Below, piece after piece: positions 52,044 to 60,583 of a stretch of DNA of 64,000 bases. This stretch comes from Arthrobacter bambusae (GTDB lineage Bacteria; Actinomycetota; Actinomycetes; Actinomycetales; Micrococcaceae). Below the pieces are notes generated by a model. That model was given only the letters and a program-made list of their open reading frames with translations, ran no database searches and was not told the origin of the DNA. Every line of letters starts with the position of its first letter. Within the stretch, counting starts at the first letter, position 1. The DNA lies in NCBI RefSeq assembly GCF_030812595.1, contig NZ_JAUSSZ010000009.1:155359-219358 (forward strand). Reading direction: 5' to 3'. The position numbers and the translations under genes are program-made.

Positions 52044-53065
52044 CTTCAGTGAAAGCAAAAACAATCCGGGTCGGCGACGGTGCGTCCGCCGTCGTCGGTC
52101 CGGATACCGCTCCACCCGTCTACAAGAGGCGGCGTAAACCCCTGACGTTCGACAAGGTCAGCTTTTTTGTGGTCTTCCTTGGCCTGCCCCTGGCGATCTA
52201 CATCATGTTTGTGATCTGGCCCTTCATCCAGGCCTTCGGCTACTCCTTGACCGACTGGTCGGGGTTCTCGCCCAAGCAAAACTTCATTGGCCTTCAGAAC
52301 TACCAGAGGCTCTTTTCGGATGACGTCTTCATGAAGGCCATGGGAAACAACATCCTGTTGGTCATCTTCCTGCCCATCATTACCATCGTCCTCAGCCTTG
52401 TACTCGCAACCTTGGTCACTGTGGGGGGCAGCAGCAAGGGCCAGATCAGGGGATTGCGCAACTCCAGCTTCTACCGGGTTGTCTCCTTCTTCCCCTATAC
52501 GATTCCGGCAATTGCCATCGGCATCATGTGGGGCCAGATCTACGATCCGTCCGGAGGCCTGCTCAACGGCATCCTCACCTCCTTGGGGATGGACCAGTTC
52601 AGGTCCTACGCCTGGCTGGGCGACAAGAGCACCGCCATGATCGCCACGATGTTCGTGATCGTGTGGGGTTTCATCGGCTTCTACATGGTGCTGTTCGTCG
52701 CGGGCATCAAGGGAATCCCTGCCGAGCTGTTTGAGGCGGCCAGGATTGACGGGGCCGGGCGTTTACGCACTGCCGTGTCCATCACCATCCCGCTGATCCG
52801 GGACAACATCCAGACCGCCTACATCTATATGGGGATCCTGGCGCTGGACGCCTTCGTCTACATGGCCGCCCTGAACTCCGGTGGTGGACCTGACAACTCG
52901 ACTTTGGTGATGTCCCAGCAGCTCTTCTTCACGGCATTCACGAAGGGCCAGTTCGGCCTGGCCAGCGCCATGGGCGTTGTCCTCGCCGTAGCCACCCTGA
53001 TTTTCTCCGGCCTGGTGTTCCTGGTTAACAGGCTCACTGGTGGCGACAAGGATGTGTCCCTCTGA
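52040..53065 (+). CDS. NgcF-like sugar permease
   Basis: 341 residues; GTG 52040 overlaps the NgcE stop (GTGA). A basic N-terminus of about 38 residues is followed by six helices; the EAA loop reads ELFEAARIDGAGRLRTAVSITIPLI. MalF-type half of the GlcNAc/chitobiose channel. Confidence 0.9.
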   Translation: MTSVKAKTIRVGDGASAVVGPDTAPPVYKRRRKPLTFDKVSFFVVFLGLPLAIYIMFVIWPFIQAFGYSLTDWSGFSPKQNFIGLQNYQRLFSDDVFMKAMGNNILLVIFLPIITIVLSLVLATLVTVGGSSKGQIRGLRNSSFYRVVSFFPYTIPAIAIGIMWGQIYDPSGGLLNGILTSLGMDQFRSYAWLGDKSTAMIATMFVIVWGFIGFYMVLFVAGIKGIPAELFEAARIDGAGRLRTAVSITIPLIRDNIQTAYIYMGILALDAFVYMAALNSGGGPDNSTLVMSQQLFFTAFTKGQFGLASAMGVVLAVATLIFSGLVFLVNRLTGGDKDVSL

Positions 53066-53958
53066 TGACTACAAAAATCGCCGGCCCGGAAATGAAGGCC
53101 CTGCACTTCAACTCCCGCAAGCCAGCCATGACCACGGGAGACCGGGTGGTCGGCGCGGTTTCGCACACGGCGCTCAGCATCTGGTCGCTCATCGTGATCC
53201 TGCCGCTGCTGTGGACCTTCATGTCCTCGTTCAAGACGTCGAGCGAGATTTTCGCCTCGCCGTTTGCCCTGCCTTCCCAGTGGCGATTCGACAACTACGT
53301 CCGGGCATGGACCGAGGCCGGAATCGGGAGCTACTTCCTCAACTCTGTGATTGTCGTTGGGTCCGCTTTGGTGATCGTCATGGTGCTTGGCGCCATGTGT
53401 GCCTATGTCTTGGCCCGTTATGTTTTCTTCGGCAGCAAAGCGATCTACTACCTCATGCTTGCCGGGCTCACCTTCCCGATCTTCCTCGCCATGGTGCCCT
53501 TGTTCTTCGTCATGCGGAACATCGGCCTGCTCAACACTTTGCCCGGCCTCATCCTTGTGTACGTCGGCTTCGCGCTTCCGTTCACGGTGTTCTTCCTTTT
53601 CTCCTTCTTCAAATCGCTGCCGCATGAAATCACCGAGGCGGCCGCCCTGGACGGAGCAGGGGAATGGCGGACGTTCTTCCAGGTCATGCTGCCGATGGCC
53701 AAGCCCGGACTCGCCTCCGTGGCCATCTTCAACTTCCTGGGCCTGTGGAACCAGTTCCTGATTCCGGTGGCGATCAACGCGGCCGGACCCCGCGTGCTGT
53801 CGCAAGGTCTGGCGGCCTTCGCCGGCCAGATGGGCTATGCAGTGGACTTCGGCGCCTTGTTCGCAGCCGTCACGGTCACTGTGGTTCCGGTGCTGATCGT
53901 CTACATCATCTTCCAACGCCAGCTGCAAGGTTCGGTGTCACAAGGCACCTCCAAGTAG
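53065..53958 (+). CDS. NgcG-like sugar permease
   Basis: 297 residues; ATG overlaps the previous stop by one base (TGATG). Six helices; the EAA loop reads EITEAAALDGAGEWRTFFQVMLPMAKPG. MalG-type half of the transporter, last gene of the operon, followed by a terminator at 53982-54018. No ATPase gene in the operon. Confidence 0.9.
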   Translation: MTTKIAGPEMKALHFNSRKPAMTTGDRVVGAVSHTALSIWSLIVILPLLWTFMSSFKTSSEIFASPFALPSQWRFDNYVRAWTEAGIGSYFLNSVIVVGSALVIVMVLGAMCAYVLARYVFFGSKAIYYLMLAGLTFPIFLAMVPLFFVMRNIGLLNTLPGLILVYVGFALPFTVFFLFSFFKSLPHEITEAAALDGAGEWRTFFQVMLPMAKPGLASVAIFNFLGLWNQFLIPVAINAAGPRVLSQGLAAFAGQMGYAVDFGALFAAVTVTVVPVLIVYIIFQRQLQGSVSQGTSK

Positions 53959-53981
53959 CACAACACGGCTAAATAAACACT

Positions 53982-54018
53982 CGACGGCGGTTTCCACCCT
54001 CGGTGGGTGCCGCCGTCG
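53982..54018. terminator. Terminator between NgcG and DUF1206 genes
   Basis: CGACGGCGG (53982-53990) pairs with CCGCCGTCG (54010-54018), and CACC with GGTG inside the loop; GCGTTTTG follows. The neighbours are convergent, so it can act in both directions. Confidence 0.85.
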
Positions 54019-54059
54019 GGCGTTTTGCCGCTGCTTCGCTCCAAGAGGCGCGCCCGCCG

Positions 54060-54914
54060 TCAGAGCCGCTGGTAACGGGAGCGGAACAAAGAGTAGACGC
54101 CGTAGGCCATGAGTCCGAGGCTTACGAACACCAGCACCCATCCGCCAAAGGGTTGTTTCAGGAAGGCTTTGAGGGCGGCGTCGAGGCCCCCTTGTTGGGA
54201 GGGGTCGTGCGCAGCTGTGGCGATTAGGATGAGCAAGCCGACGGCGCCGAGCGCTACCCCTTTTGCGCAATAGCCCACGACGCCCAGCACCGTAAACGCA
54301 TCTCCCAAGGCGCCGGACGGTTTTCCCTTCAGGTTCTTTTCGTACTTGCGCGTAATCCCCAGGAAGATATACGTGCCGGCGGCTGCCAGCAGTGCCACCC
54401 CGATGATGACCAGGAGGATTGTGCCGGGAGCGCTGGACATGAGGTCTGCGCTGGTCGAACGGGATTTCTCGCTGCTGTTGCTGGGACGGCTGAGCGCAAA
54501 ACTGCCGAAGGTCACCGCGACCACTGCGAAGACGATCGCCTGCCCGGCGGCCTTGAGGCGATTCATCCAAGGCTTGGAGCTGCCCCCGCTCCACCCCAGC
54601 ACGGCGTCGCTCGCCATATAGAGCGCAAGGACGCCGCAGGCCACCAGTCCCGCCCACAAAAGGACGACGCCGCCGGGCGTGGCTGCCAACTGGCTTACCG
54701 CTCCACTTTGGTCGGCCTGGCCGGATGAGCCCAACGCAATCCCCAAAGCGATTCCCCCGATCAGGAGGTGTATCAGCCCCAAAGCAACGAAGCCTGCCCG
54801 CGCTACGACCCGGACGGTCCGTGAATCCCGGGCGTCGTCCACTGTGTGCTCCACCGAACCGGCGCCCCGTGAAACTGCATTGCGTGCCTTGTTCGTGTGA
54901 TCGTCTGCGCCCAT
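54060..54914 (-). CDS. DUF1206 membrane protein
   Basis: 284 residues with six predicted helices in three similar hairpin units (VVARAGFVALGLIHLLIGGIALGIALG, AVLGWSGG, GYCAKGVALGAVGLLILIATAA), the triplicated architecture of DUF1206. The N-terminus of about 35 residues is polar. Function unknown; common in actinobacteria. Confidence 0.9.
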   Translation of the reverse strand: MGADDHTNKARNAVSRGAGSVEHTVDDARDSRTVRVVARAGFVALGLIHLLIGGIALGIALGSSGQADQSGAVSQLAATPGGVVLLWAGLVACGVLALYMASDAVLGWSGGSSKPWMNRLKAAGQAIVFAVVAVTFGSFALSRPSNSSEKSRSTSADLMSSAPGTILLVIIGVALLAAAGTYIFLGITRKYEKNLKGKPSGALGDAFTVLGVVGYCAKGVALGAVGLLILIATAAHDPSQQGGLDAALKAFLKQPFGGWVLVFVSLGLMAYGVYSLFRSRYQRL

Positions 54915-54996
54915 GGAGCTCCTTTAGTCTGCCTTCATCTTGCCACCGTAGGCCCCGATGCGGGAGGGAGCGCTGACTACTGGATACGATGGCCGC

Positions 54997-55290
54997 ATGT
55001 GGATCGCGTGGATCGAGTTCGACATCCTCCTCGGCGACGTGCACAGCCTGAAGGAGAAACGCTCCCTCGTGCGTCCGCTGATCGCCGAGTTGAAGCGGCG
55101 TTTCGAAGTCTCCGCCGCCGAGACCGGGCACATGGAGCAGCATCGCCGTGCGCTCGTTGGCGCAGCCGCAGTGGCAGCAGACCGCGCGCATCTCGTGGAG
55201 GTGCTCGACGCCGTCGAACGCTTTGTTGCTGCGCGCCCAGAACTGGAGCTGTTGAGCGCCCGACGCCGGGATCTCCACAGCGAAGACTGA
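54997..55290 (+). CDS. DUF503 (YlxP-like) protein
   Basis: 97 residues from ATG 54997 (MWIAWIEFDILLGDVHSLKEKRS), which is the normal family start; the open frame extends 39 bases further up without support. DUF503 proteins have a ferredoxin-like fold and often lie near rbfA. Here it stands between DUF1206 and nuclease cassette B, away from that context. Function unknown. Confidence 0.88.
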   Translation: MWIAWIEFDILLGDVHSLKEKRSLVRPLIAELKRRFEVSAAETGHMEQHRRALVGAAAVAADRAHLVEVLDAVERFVAARPELELLSARRRDLHSED

Positions 55291-55300
55291 CCCTTTGTGC

Positions 55301-55360
55301 ATCGATTGCTGAGCAACGGTCGTTTTCAGGGCCCAAAACGACCGTTCTGGAGCAATCGAT
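55301..55360. repeat. Palindromic element of family B, copy B2 (left flank of nuclease cassette B)
   Basis: ATCGATTGCT (55301-55310) pairs with AGCAATCGAT (55351-55360), and AACGGTCGTTTT (55315-55326) with AAAACGACCGTT (55335-55346); a four-base mismatch lies between the two paired parts. The outer arms match B1 and B3, while the inner ones differ in a compensatory way. It begins ten bases after the DUF503 stop. Confidence 0.9.
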
Positions 55361-55366
55361 GGAGGC

Positions 55367-55375
55367 TGTGGATAA
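55367..55375. promoter_or_regulatory. DnaA-box-like motif TGTGGATAA upstream of nuclease gene B
   Basis: The same nine bases as at 39248-39256, within CTGTGGATAACT in both. It lies six bases after palindrome B2 and ends 39 bases before the nuclease start. Confidence 0.65.
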
Positions 55376-55414
55376 CTTCTGCAGGGGTGGGCTCTTTTCT
55401 GTTCTGATGGGCCC

Positions 55415-56359
55415 ATGAAAACCCCGCGTCGCCTGCCGTTGACTCTCCAGACCCGGCCGTTCACTATTTCCGAGGCGGCCCGGGAAGGTGTCAGCCCCCG
55501 GCGTCTGCGGCACGGTTCCCTGAACAGGCTCGGCAAGGGGATCCGTTCGGAGACCCCGACGGCGGAACTCCCCTTGTATATCCGCGTGCGCCCTTTCGTC
55601 GAGGTCAATGAGCGATGCGCCGCGTCCCATCTCACCGCGGCAGAGCTTCTTGACCTGCCCCGACGTCGCCAGAAGGAGCCAACCCACATGTTCCACGTGA
55701 TCAGACCGGAGGGCGCCGCCCACCTCAACCGTCCCCACGTCGTCGTCCATCGGATGAAGCTCTATGCCGACGAGGTCACCACGGTTGATGGCGTCCTTGT
55801 CACCACCGTGGAGCGCACTTGGCTGGACATGGCCGAGATGCTGACCGTCGACGAGTTGGTGGTGATGGGCGACAGTTGTGTGCGGATGCCACGGGTTGAA
55901 TTCGAAGGAAGACACGAGCCGCTGTGCACTCTCGCGGACCTTCAGCGGATGATTGATCGCCACAAAGGCAAGCGGGGCCTGCGCAAAGCCAAGGAAGCGA
56001 TCCGCTTGATCCGCGTGGGCTCCGATTCTCCGCAGGAGTCATTGCTCCGGCTAGCCGTTGTCAGGGCAGGTTTGCCGGAGCCTGAACTCAACGTGCCGGT
56101 TGAGGCCCGGGACGGCGGGAGGGTCCTGCAGCCTGACTTGTCGTACAAAAGGTACAGGATCGGCATCGAGTACGAAGGCGAGAACCACGGCAACGAAGCA
56201 CAGGTGGTGCGGGACATCAGCCGCTCGGAACGGTATGCGGCTTTGGGCTGGACGGAGGTCCGGATCTCAAAGCGCCACATGGTGAACGATGCCAAGCCAG
56301 CCGTGGCGAAGATCCGGACCGCACTGATCCAAGCCGGTTGGCGTCCTGCCCGTTCTTAA
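55415..56359 (+). CDS. DUF559/Vsr-like nuclease-domain protein, cassette B
   Basis: 314 residues from ATG 55415. The N-terminal wing resembles AbiEi-type regulators (FTISEAAREGVSPRRLRHG, RTWLDMAEML). The C-terminal nuclease-like domain has SDSPQES with E208, QPDLSY with D241, and IGIEYEGENH with E252 and H258, so the expected acidic residues are complete here, unlike in the paralog. It ends three bases before palindrome B3. Flanking palindromes, the TGTGGATAA motif and the start distance copy the arrangement of cassette A. Confidence 0.82.
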   Translation: MKTPRRLPLTLQTRPFTISEAAREGVSPRRLRHGSLNRLGKGIRSETPTAELPLYIRVRPFVEVNERCAASHLTAAELLDLPRRRQKEPTHMFHVIRPEGAAHLNRPHVVVHRMKLYADEVTTVDGVLVTTVERTWLDMAEMLTVDELVVMGDSCVRMPRVEFEGRHEPLCTLADLQRMIDRHKGKRGLRKAKEAIRLIRVGSDSPQESLLRLAVVRAGLPEPELNVPVEARDGGRVLQPDLSYKRYRIGIEYEGENHGNEAQVVRDISRSERYAALGWTEVRISKRHMVNDAKPAVAKIRTALIQAGWRPARS

Positions 56360-56362
56360 AAA

Positions 56363-56418
56363 CGATTGCTCCGTAACTGTCATTCTGAGGGTTCAAAACG
56401 ACAGTTACGGAGCATTCG
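56363..56418. repeat. Palindromic element of family B, copy B3 (right flank of nuclease cassette B)
   Basis: 26-base arms (56363-56388 and 56393-56418) with three mismatches and a four-base loop. It ends four bases before the purL stop codon and begins three bases after the nuclease stop, so the cassette is tightly packed between DUF503 and purL. Confidence 0.9.
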
Positions 56419-56422
56419 ACGG

Positions 56423-58741
56423 TTATCCGAAGTACTTCGGCAGCGTGGCCTCGTGGGCTTCGTTGAGCGCGTCCAGGGACAGCTCGTCCACGCCGTTGAT
56501 CTCCAGCTTGCCGCCGGCAGCGTCCACGACGCCGATCCGGAGGTGCGCGAAGCCGCGGGCCGTGCACATGTCCTTGAAGCGGATTTCCTCGGAGCGCGGA
56601 ACGGACACGATGGCCCGGGCCTGGGACTCGGAGAACAATGCGGTGAACAGGTCCACGCCGTCGCGCTCCATGAGTTCGCCCAATGCAATCCGGGCGCCGA
56701 CGCCGTAGCGAAGCGAGGATTCCACCAGAGCAGCCGCAAGGCCTCCCTCGGAGAGGTCGTGCGCGGCATCGATCATGCCGTCGCGCGAAGCGTTGATGAG
56801 GATCTCGCCGAGCTGGCGCTCCAGGGCCAAGTCAACCTTCGGCGGCAAGCCGCCGAGGTGTCCGCGCAGGTTGGACCATTCCGAGCCGTCCAGCTCCGCG
56901 GCCGTGGTGCCGAGAAGGTAGATGGCCTGGCCGTCTTCCTTCCAGCCCGAGGGGGTGCGGCGCGCGACGTCGTCGAGCTTGCCCAGCACTGCAACCACAG
57001 GGGAGGGGTGGATCGGGACGGTGCCGGTCTGGTTGTACAGCGAGACGTTGCCGCCGGTGACCGGGACGCCGAGCTCCATGCACGCGTCGGACAGACCGCG
57101 GATAGCCTCGGCGAGCTGCCACATGACGTCCGGGTCCTCGGGGGAGCCGAAGTTCAGGCAGTCGCTGACGGCCATCGGCACAGCGCCGGACGTGGCGACG
57201 TTGCGGTAGGCCTCGGCCAGGGCCAACTGTGCGCCGTGGTACGGATCGAGGAAGGTGTAGCGGCCGTTGGCGTCGGTGGCCAGTGCCACGCCAAGGCCGG
57301 TTTCCTCGTCCACCCGGATCACTCCGGCATCGTCCGGGAACGCCATGGCGGTGTTGCCGCCGACGTAGCGGTCGTACTGCTTGGTGATCCAGGCCTTGCT
57401 GCACATGTTCGGCGAAGCAATGAGCTCGGTGACGGCCGCCGCCAGTTCCCCGGAGGTCGAGGGCCGGCCGGCGTCCTGGACGGACCCCGTGAAGGTGTCC
57501 GCCTGGACCGAGTCCTGCCAGGACGGACGCGCGAACGGACGGTCGTAGACCGGTCCGTCGTGGGCAACGGTGCGCGGGTCGACGTCCACAATGACTTCGC
57601 CTTCCCACGTGATGATGAGGCGGCCGGAATCGGTGACCTCGCCCAGCCAGGAGTACTCCACGGCCCACTTGTCCATCACGGCTTCGAAGGCAGCGACGTT
57701 CTCAGGGGTGACAACGGCCATCATGCGTTCCTGCGACTCGGACATCAGGATTTCGCCCGGCGTCAGCGTGGGGTCGCGGAGCAGCACAGAGGTCAGTTCA
57801 ACCTGCATGCCGCCGTCGCCGTTGGAGGCGAGCTCGGACGTGGCGCAGGAGATACCGGCCGCGCCGAGGTCCTGGATGCCTTCAACCAGCGAACCCTTGA
57901 ACAGTTCCAGGCAGCACTCAATGAGCACCTTTTCGGCGAAGGGGTCGCCTACCTGGACGGCGGGGCGCTTGGAGGGCTTGGTGTCGTCGAAGGACTCCGA
58001 AGCCAGCACCGAGGCACCGCCAATGCCGTCCCCGCCGGTGCGTGCACCGAAGAGGACTACCTTGTTCCCCTTGCCGGAGGCGTTAGCCAAGCGGATGTCT
58101 TCGTGGCGCATGACGCCCACTGCAAGCGCGTTGACCAGCGGGTTGCCCTGGTACACCGAGTCGAACACCATTTCGCCGCCGATGTTCGGCAGGCCAAGCG
58201 AGTTGCCGTAGCCGCCGATGCCGGCAACTGCACCGTGCATGACGCGGGCGGTGTCCGGGTGGTCGATCGCGCCGAAACGCAGCGGATCCATCACGGCCAC
58301 CGGGCGGGCGCCCATGGAGATGATGTCGCGGACAATACCGCCGATGCCGGTCGCGGCACCCTGGTAGGGCTCCACGAACGACGGCGAGTTGTGGGACTCG
58401 ATCTTGAACGTCACGGCCCAGCCGTCGCCCAGGTTGGTGACGCCGGCGTTTTCGCCGATGCCCACGAGCATGTCCTTCTTCATCTCCTCGGTCACCTTTT
58501 CGCCGAACTGGCGCAGGTGGTTCTTCGAGGATTTGTAGGAGCAGTGCTCGCTCCACATGACGGAGTACATGGCGAGCTCGGCGCCGGTGGGCCGGCGGCC
58601 CAAGACCTTCACGACCTCGTCGAACTCGTTCTGCTTGAGGCCGAGTTCGGCCCAGGGGAGCTCGGTGTCCGGCGTCTTGGCCGCGTTCTCGACGGTGTCG
58701 ATGTTGAACTTCTTGCTGACGGTTTCAGCTGAGGTAGTCAC
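56423..58741 (-). CDS. purL: Phosphoribosylformylglycinamidine synthase, PurL subunit
   Basis: 772 residues, the small PurL of three-part FGAM synthases. [19 protein letters not shown] and [38 protein letters not shown] (HNxPS and GxxTGxGG motifs) are intact, as is the second half with [19 protein letters not shown]. It amidates FGAR using ATP and ammonia from PurQ, in the cytosol. It overlaps purQ by four bases; the operon is purS-purQ-purL on the minus strand. Confidence 0.95.
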   Translation of the reverse strand: MTTSAETVSKKFNIDTVENAAKTPDTELPWAELGLKQNEFDEVVKVLGRRPTGAELAMYSVMWSEHCSYKSSKNHLRQFGEKVTEEMKKDMLVGIGENAGVTNLGDGWAVTFKIESHNSPSFVEPYQGAATGIGGIVRDIISMGARPVAVMDPLRFGAIDHPDTARVMHGAVAGIGGYGNSLGLPNIGGEMVFDSVYQGNPLVNALAVGVMRHEDIRLANASGKGNKVVLFGARTGGDGIGGASVLASESFDDTKPSKRPAVQVGDPFAEKVLIECCLELFKGSLVEGIQDLGAAGISCATSELASNGDGGMQVELTSVLLRDPTLTPGEILMSESQERMMAVVTPENVAAFEAVMDKWAVEYSWLGEVTDSGRLIITWEGEVIVDVDPRTVAHDGPVYDRPFARPSWQDSVQADTFTGSVQDAGRPSTSGELAAAVTELIASPNMCSKAWITKQYDRYVGGNTAMAFPDDAGVIRVDEETGLGVALATDANGRYTFLDPYHGAQLALAEAYRNVATSGAVPMAVSDCLNFGSPEDPDVMWQLAEAIRGLSDACMELGVPVTGGNVSLYNQTGTVPIHPSPVVAVLGKLDDVARRTPSGWKEDGQAIYLLGTTAAELDGSEWSNLRGHLGGLPPKVDLALERQLGEILINASRDGMIDAAHDLSEGGLAAALVESSLRYGVGARIALGELMERDGVDLFTALFSESQARAIVSVPRSEEIRFKDMCTARGFAHLRIGVVDAAGGKLEINGVDELSLDALNEAHEATLPKYFG

Positions 58742-59493
58742 TGTGCGCCTCCCACGATCTTGTTCAGGACGGAGGTGAAGAAACCCAAGCCATCCGTGCC
58801 GGCGTTGGACTCCGGACCGAATCCGGGCTCCACCGCGTGCTCCGGGTGCGGCATGAGGCCTACCACGTTGCCCGCGGCGTTGCTGATGCCGGCAATGTCG
58901 CGGCGTGAACCGTTCGGGTTCCAGCCGACGTATCGGAACACGACGCGGCCCTCGGCCTCAAGGGCGTCCAGGGTCTTGTCGTCAGCGATGTACTGGCCAT
59001 CCTGGTTCTTCAGCGGAACCGTGATTTCTTCACCGGCCTCGTAGTCCGAGGTCCAGAAGGTGTTGTTGTTTTCCACGCGCAGCACCTGGTCACGGCACAA
59101 GAACTTCAAGTGGTCGTTCTTGATCATGGAGCCCGGGAGCAGGTGCGACTCGGTCAGGATCTGGAAGCCGTTGCAAATACCCAGCACGGGCAGCTTGGCG
59201 TCGCTGTTGGCAGCATCAATGATGCGCGACATCAGCGGAGCGAAGCGCGAAATCGCGCCGGCGCGCAGGTAGTCACCGTAGGAGAAACCACCCGGAATGA
59301 TCACGGCGTCCACATCGGCCAAGTGGGTGTCGGCGTGCCAGAGCGCGACGGCGGTGCCGCCTGCGAGGCGCACGGCACGGGCGGCGTCGCGGTCGTCCAA
59401 GGTGCCGGGGAAAGTGACGACGCCGATCTTGGCCCCGCTCAATTGGGGTTCGACGGCCACAGGGGCTCCGCCGATCAAAGGAAGTTCAGTCAT
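58738..59493 (-). CDS. purQ: Phosphoribosylformylglycinamidine synthase, PurQ glutaminase subunit
   Basis: 251 residues with the class I amidotransferase nucleophile in [11 protein letters not shown] and the His/Glu pair in [10 protein letters not shown]. About 20 residues precede the usual start ([12 protein letters not shown]), giving a short N-terminal extension; the position one base after purS supports the ATG at 59493. It passes ammonia to PurL. Confidence 0.94.
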   Translation of the reverse strand: MTELPLIGGAPVAVEPQLSGAKIGVVTFPGTLDDRDAARAVRLAGGTAVALWHADTHLADVDAVIIPGGFSYGDYLRAGAISRFAPLMSRIIDAANSDAKLPVLGICNGFQILTESHLLPGSMIKNDHLKFLCRDQVLRVENNNTFWTSDYEAGEEITVPLKNQDGQYIADDKTLDALEAEGRVVFRYVGWNPNGSRRDIAGISNAAGNVVGLMPHPEHAVEPGFGPESNAGTDGLGFFTSVLNKIVGGAQ

Positions 59494-59494
59494 G

Positions 59495-59746
59495 TCAGGC
59501 CTCGACGACCTCGACGTTGACGACGTCTTCGATCACCGGGTTGGAGAGCAGGGTCTCGGCAGCCTCGCGGGCCTGGGTGAGGATTGCTTCGGTCACCTCG
59601 CCGTCGACGGTCAGTTCGAAGCGCTTGCCCTGGCGGACGGCGCTAAAGCTGGTGAAGCCGAGGCGGGGCAGTGCGCCCACGATGGCCTTCCCCTGAGGGT
59701 CCAGAATCTCGGGCTTGGGCATGACGTCGACGACGATCCGGGGCAT
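59495..59746 (-). CDS. purS: Phosphoribosylformylglycinamidine synthase, PurS subunit
   Basis: 83 residues: [30 protein letters not shown] and the ending [15 protein letters not shown] match PurS, which links PurL and PurQ. First gene of the operon. A 13-bp tandem repeat lies 87-125 bases upstream. Confidence 0.94.
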   Translation of the reverse strand: MPRIVVDVMPKPEILDPQGKAIVGALPRLGFTSFSAVRQGKRFELTVDGEVTEAILTQAREAAETLLSNPVIEDVVNVEVVEA

Positions 59747-60098
59747 CCGGTAACTCCTGTGCGTGAGCGTTGGTTAAACCTTGGTTAAAGGCTGCCGCGG
59801 AGTGGTGCCGTCTCACGCCTGAACTGCTTCCGAACAGTGTTCAGCAACAGTGTTCGGTGGCAGTGTCTTACGGAATAAGGGGGCGCTCCGCGAGCTTGCA
59901 TGCCCATTCTACCGGCCAAATCGCTACATACCCTATTTGCGGGCGATCGGTGAAGGGGCGGCAACCAGCCACAACGTGTGCGCCAATTCGCGGCGGTAAC
60001 CCGCCGTCGTCGGGGGTTTCAAGGCGCCTCCGACGGTTCCGGACAGTGCGCGACGGCGGACTCTGGCCCGGGGTGGTTTGCGTCACTAGGATTGCGGC
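59747..60098. other. Divergent region upstream of purS
   Basis: About 350 bases without a credible gene, holding the purS promoter, the 13-bp tandem repeat at 59833-59871 and a GC-rich stretch before the small gene at 60099. Open frames across it contain the repeats and look like shadows. Confidence 0.5.
59833..59871. repeat. 13-bp tandem repeat upstream of purSQL
   Basis: Three units: AACAGTGTTCAGC, AACAGTGTTCGGT and GGCAGTGTCTTAC. The first two share ten bases, and together they also form the palindrome CCGAACA-n14-TGTTCGG. Position and repeat size suggest a multimeric repressor site controlling purine synthesis. Confidence 0.65.
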
Positions 60099-60284
60099 AT
60101 GGCCGAGAACGCTAAGTCGATGGTTTTGCCCGTGGTCCTTGCTGCTGTTTTCGCGGGCCTGGGGCGGATGGTCGTCCAAAGAATCAGGGCGGACCGGGCT
60201 GCCCGTGAAAACCGCATTTCCGTTCCTCCGGATGCTTCGACAAGGGCCAAAATCAGCGACGCGTTGCGAGGAGTCCATTCTTAG
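60099..60284 (+). CDS. Small single-helix membrane protein
   Basis: 61 residues with one hydrophobic helix near the N-terminus (VLPVVLAAVFAGLGRMVV) and a basic, then polar tail (QRIRADRAARENRISV). ATG 60099 has no strong ribosome binding site. Base composition in third positions fits the surrounding genes. I know of no family. Probably real but not certain. Confidence 0.5.
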   Translation: MAENAKSMVLPVVLAAVFAGLGRMVVQRIRADRAARENRISVPPDASTRAKISDALRGVHS

Positions 60285-60583
60285 TGCTGAAGGCGCGAAT
60301 TCGGCAGGAGCGCGGAGGCTCTTTCGACCCGTCATGGTCACCAAAATCCGAATATCGGTACAGCAGGCAAGGCCCGTACCGACGGCTCGTGCCTGCCGCT
60401 GCGTGCGGATGTATTCTGATGCCAAATGACATGACAAAAAACGTGAAATGAGTCCTATGCCATATTCGACTATCGCTCTGTACTCTATGAATCGGCTGGA
60501 CTTTAGCTGATTACAAGAACTGTCAATCGGCGTCCATCCTTAGTTGTTTGATCTTGACATGACCGCCACGATCGCCCGGAAAG
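60285..60583 (+). other. Long AT-richer leader before the subtilase gene
   Basis: About 300 bases with lower GC than the rest of the window and no supported frame. Its AT-rich part (60405-60545) should contain the promoter and an untranslated leader of the protease gene. I see no named riboswitch in it. Confidence 0.45.

Noticed and set aside
60285..60583. A riboswitch before the subtilase gene
   Set aside because: I could not match any known riboswitch consensus; only an AT-rich leader is visible.
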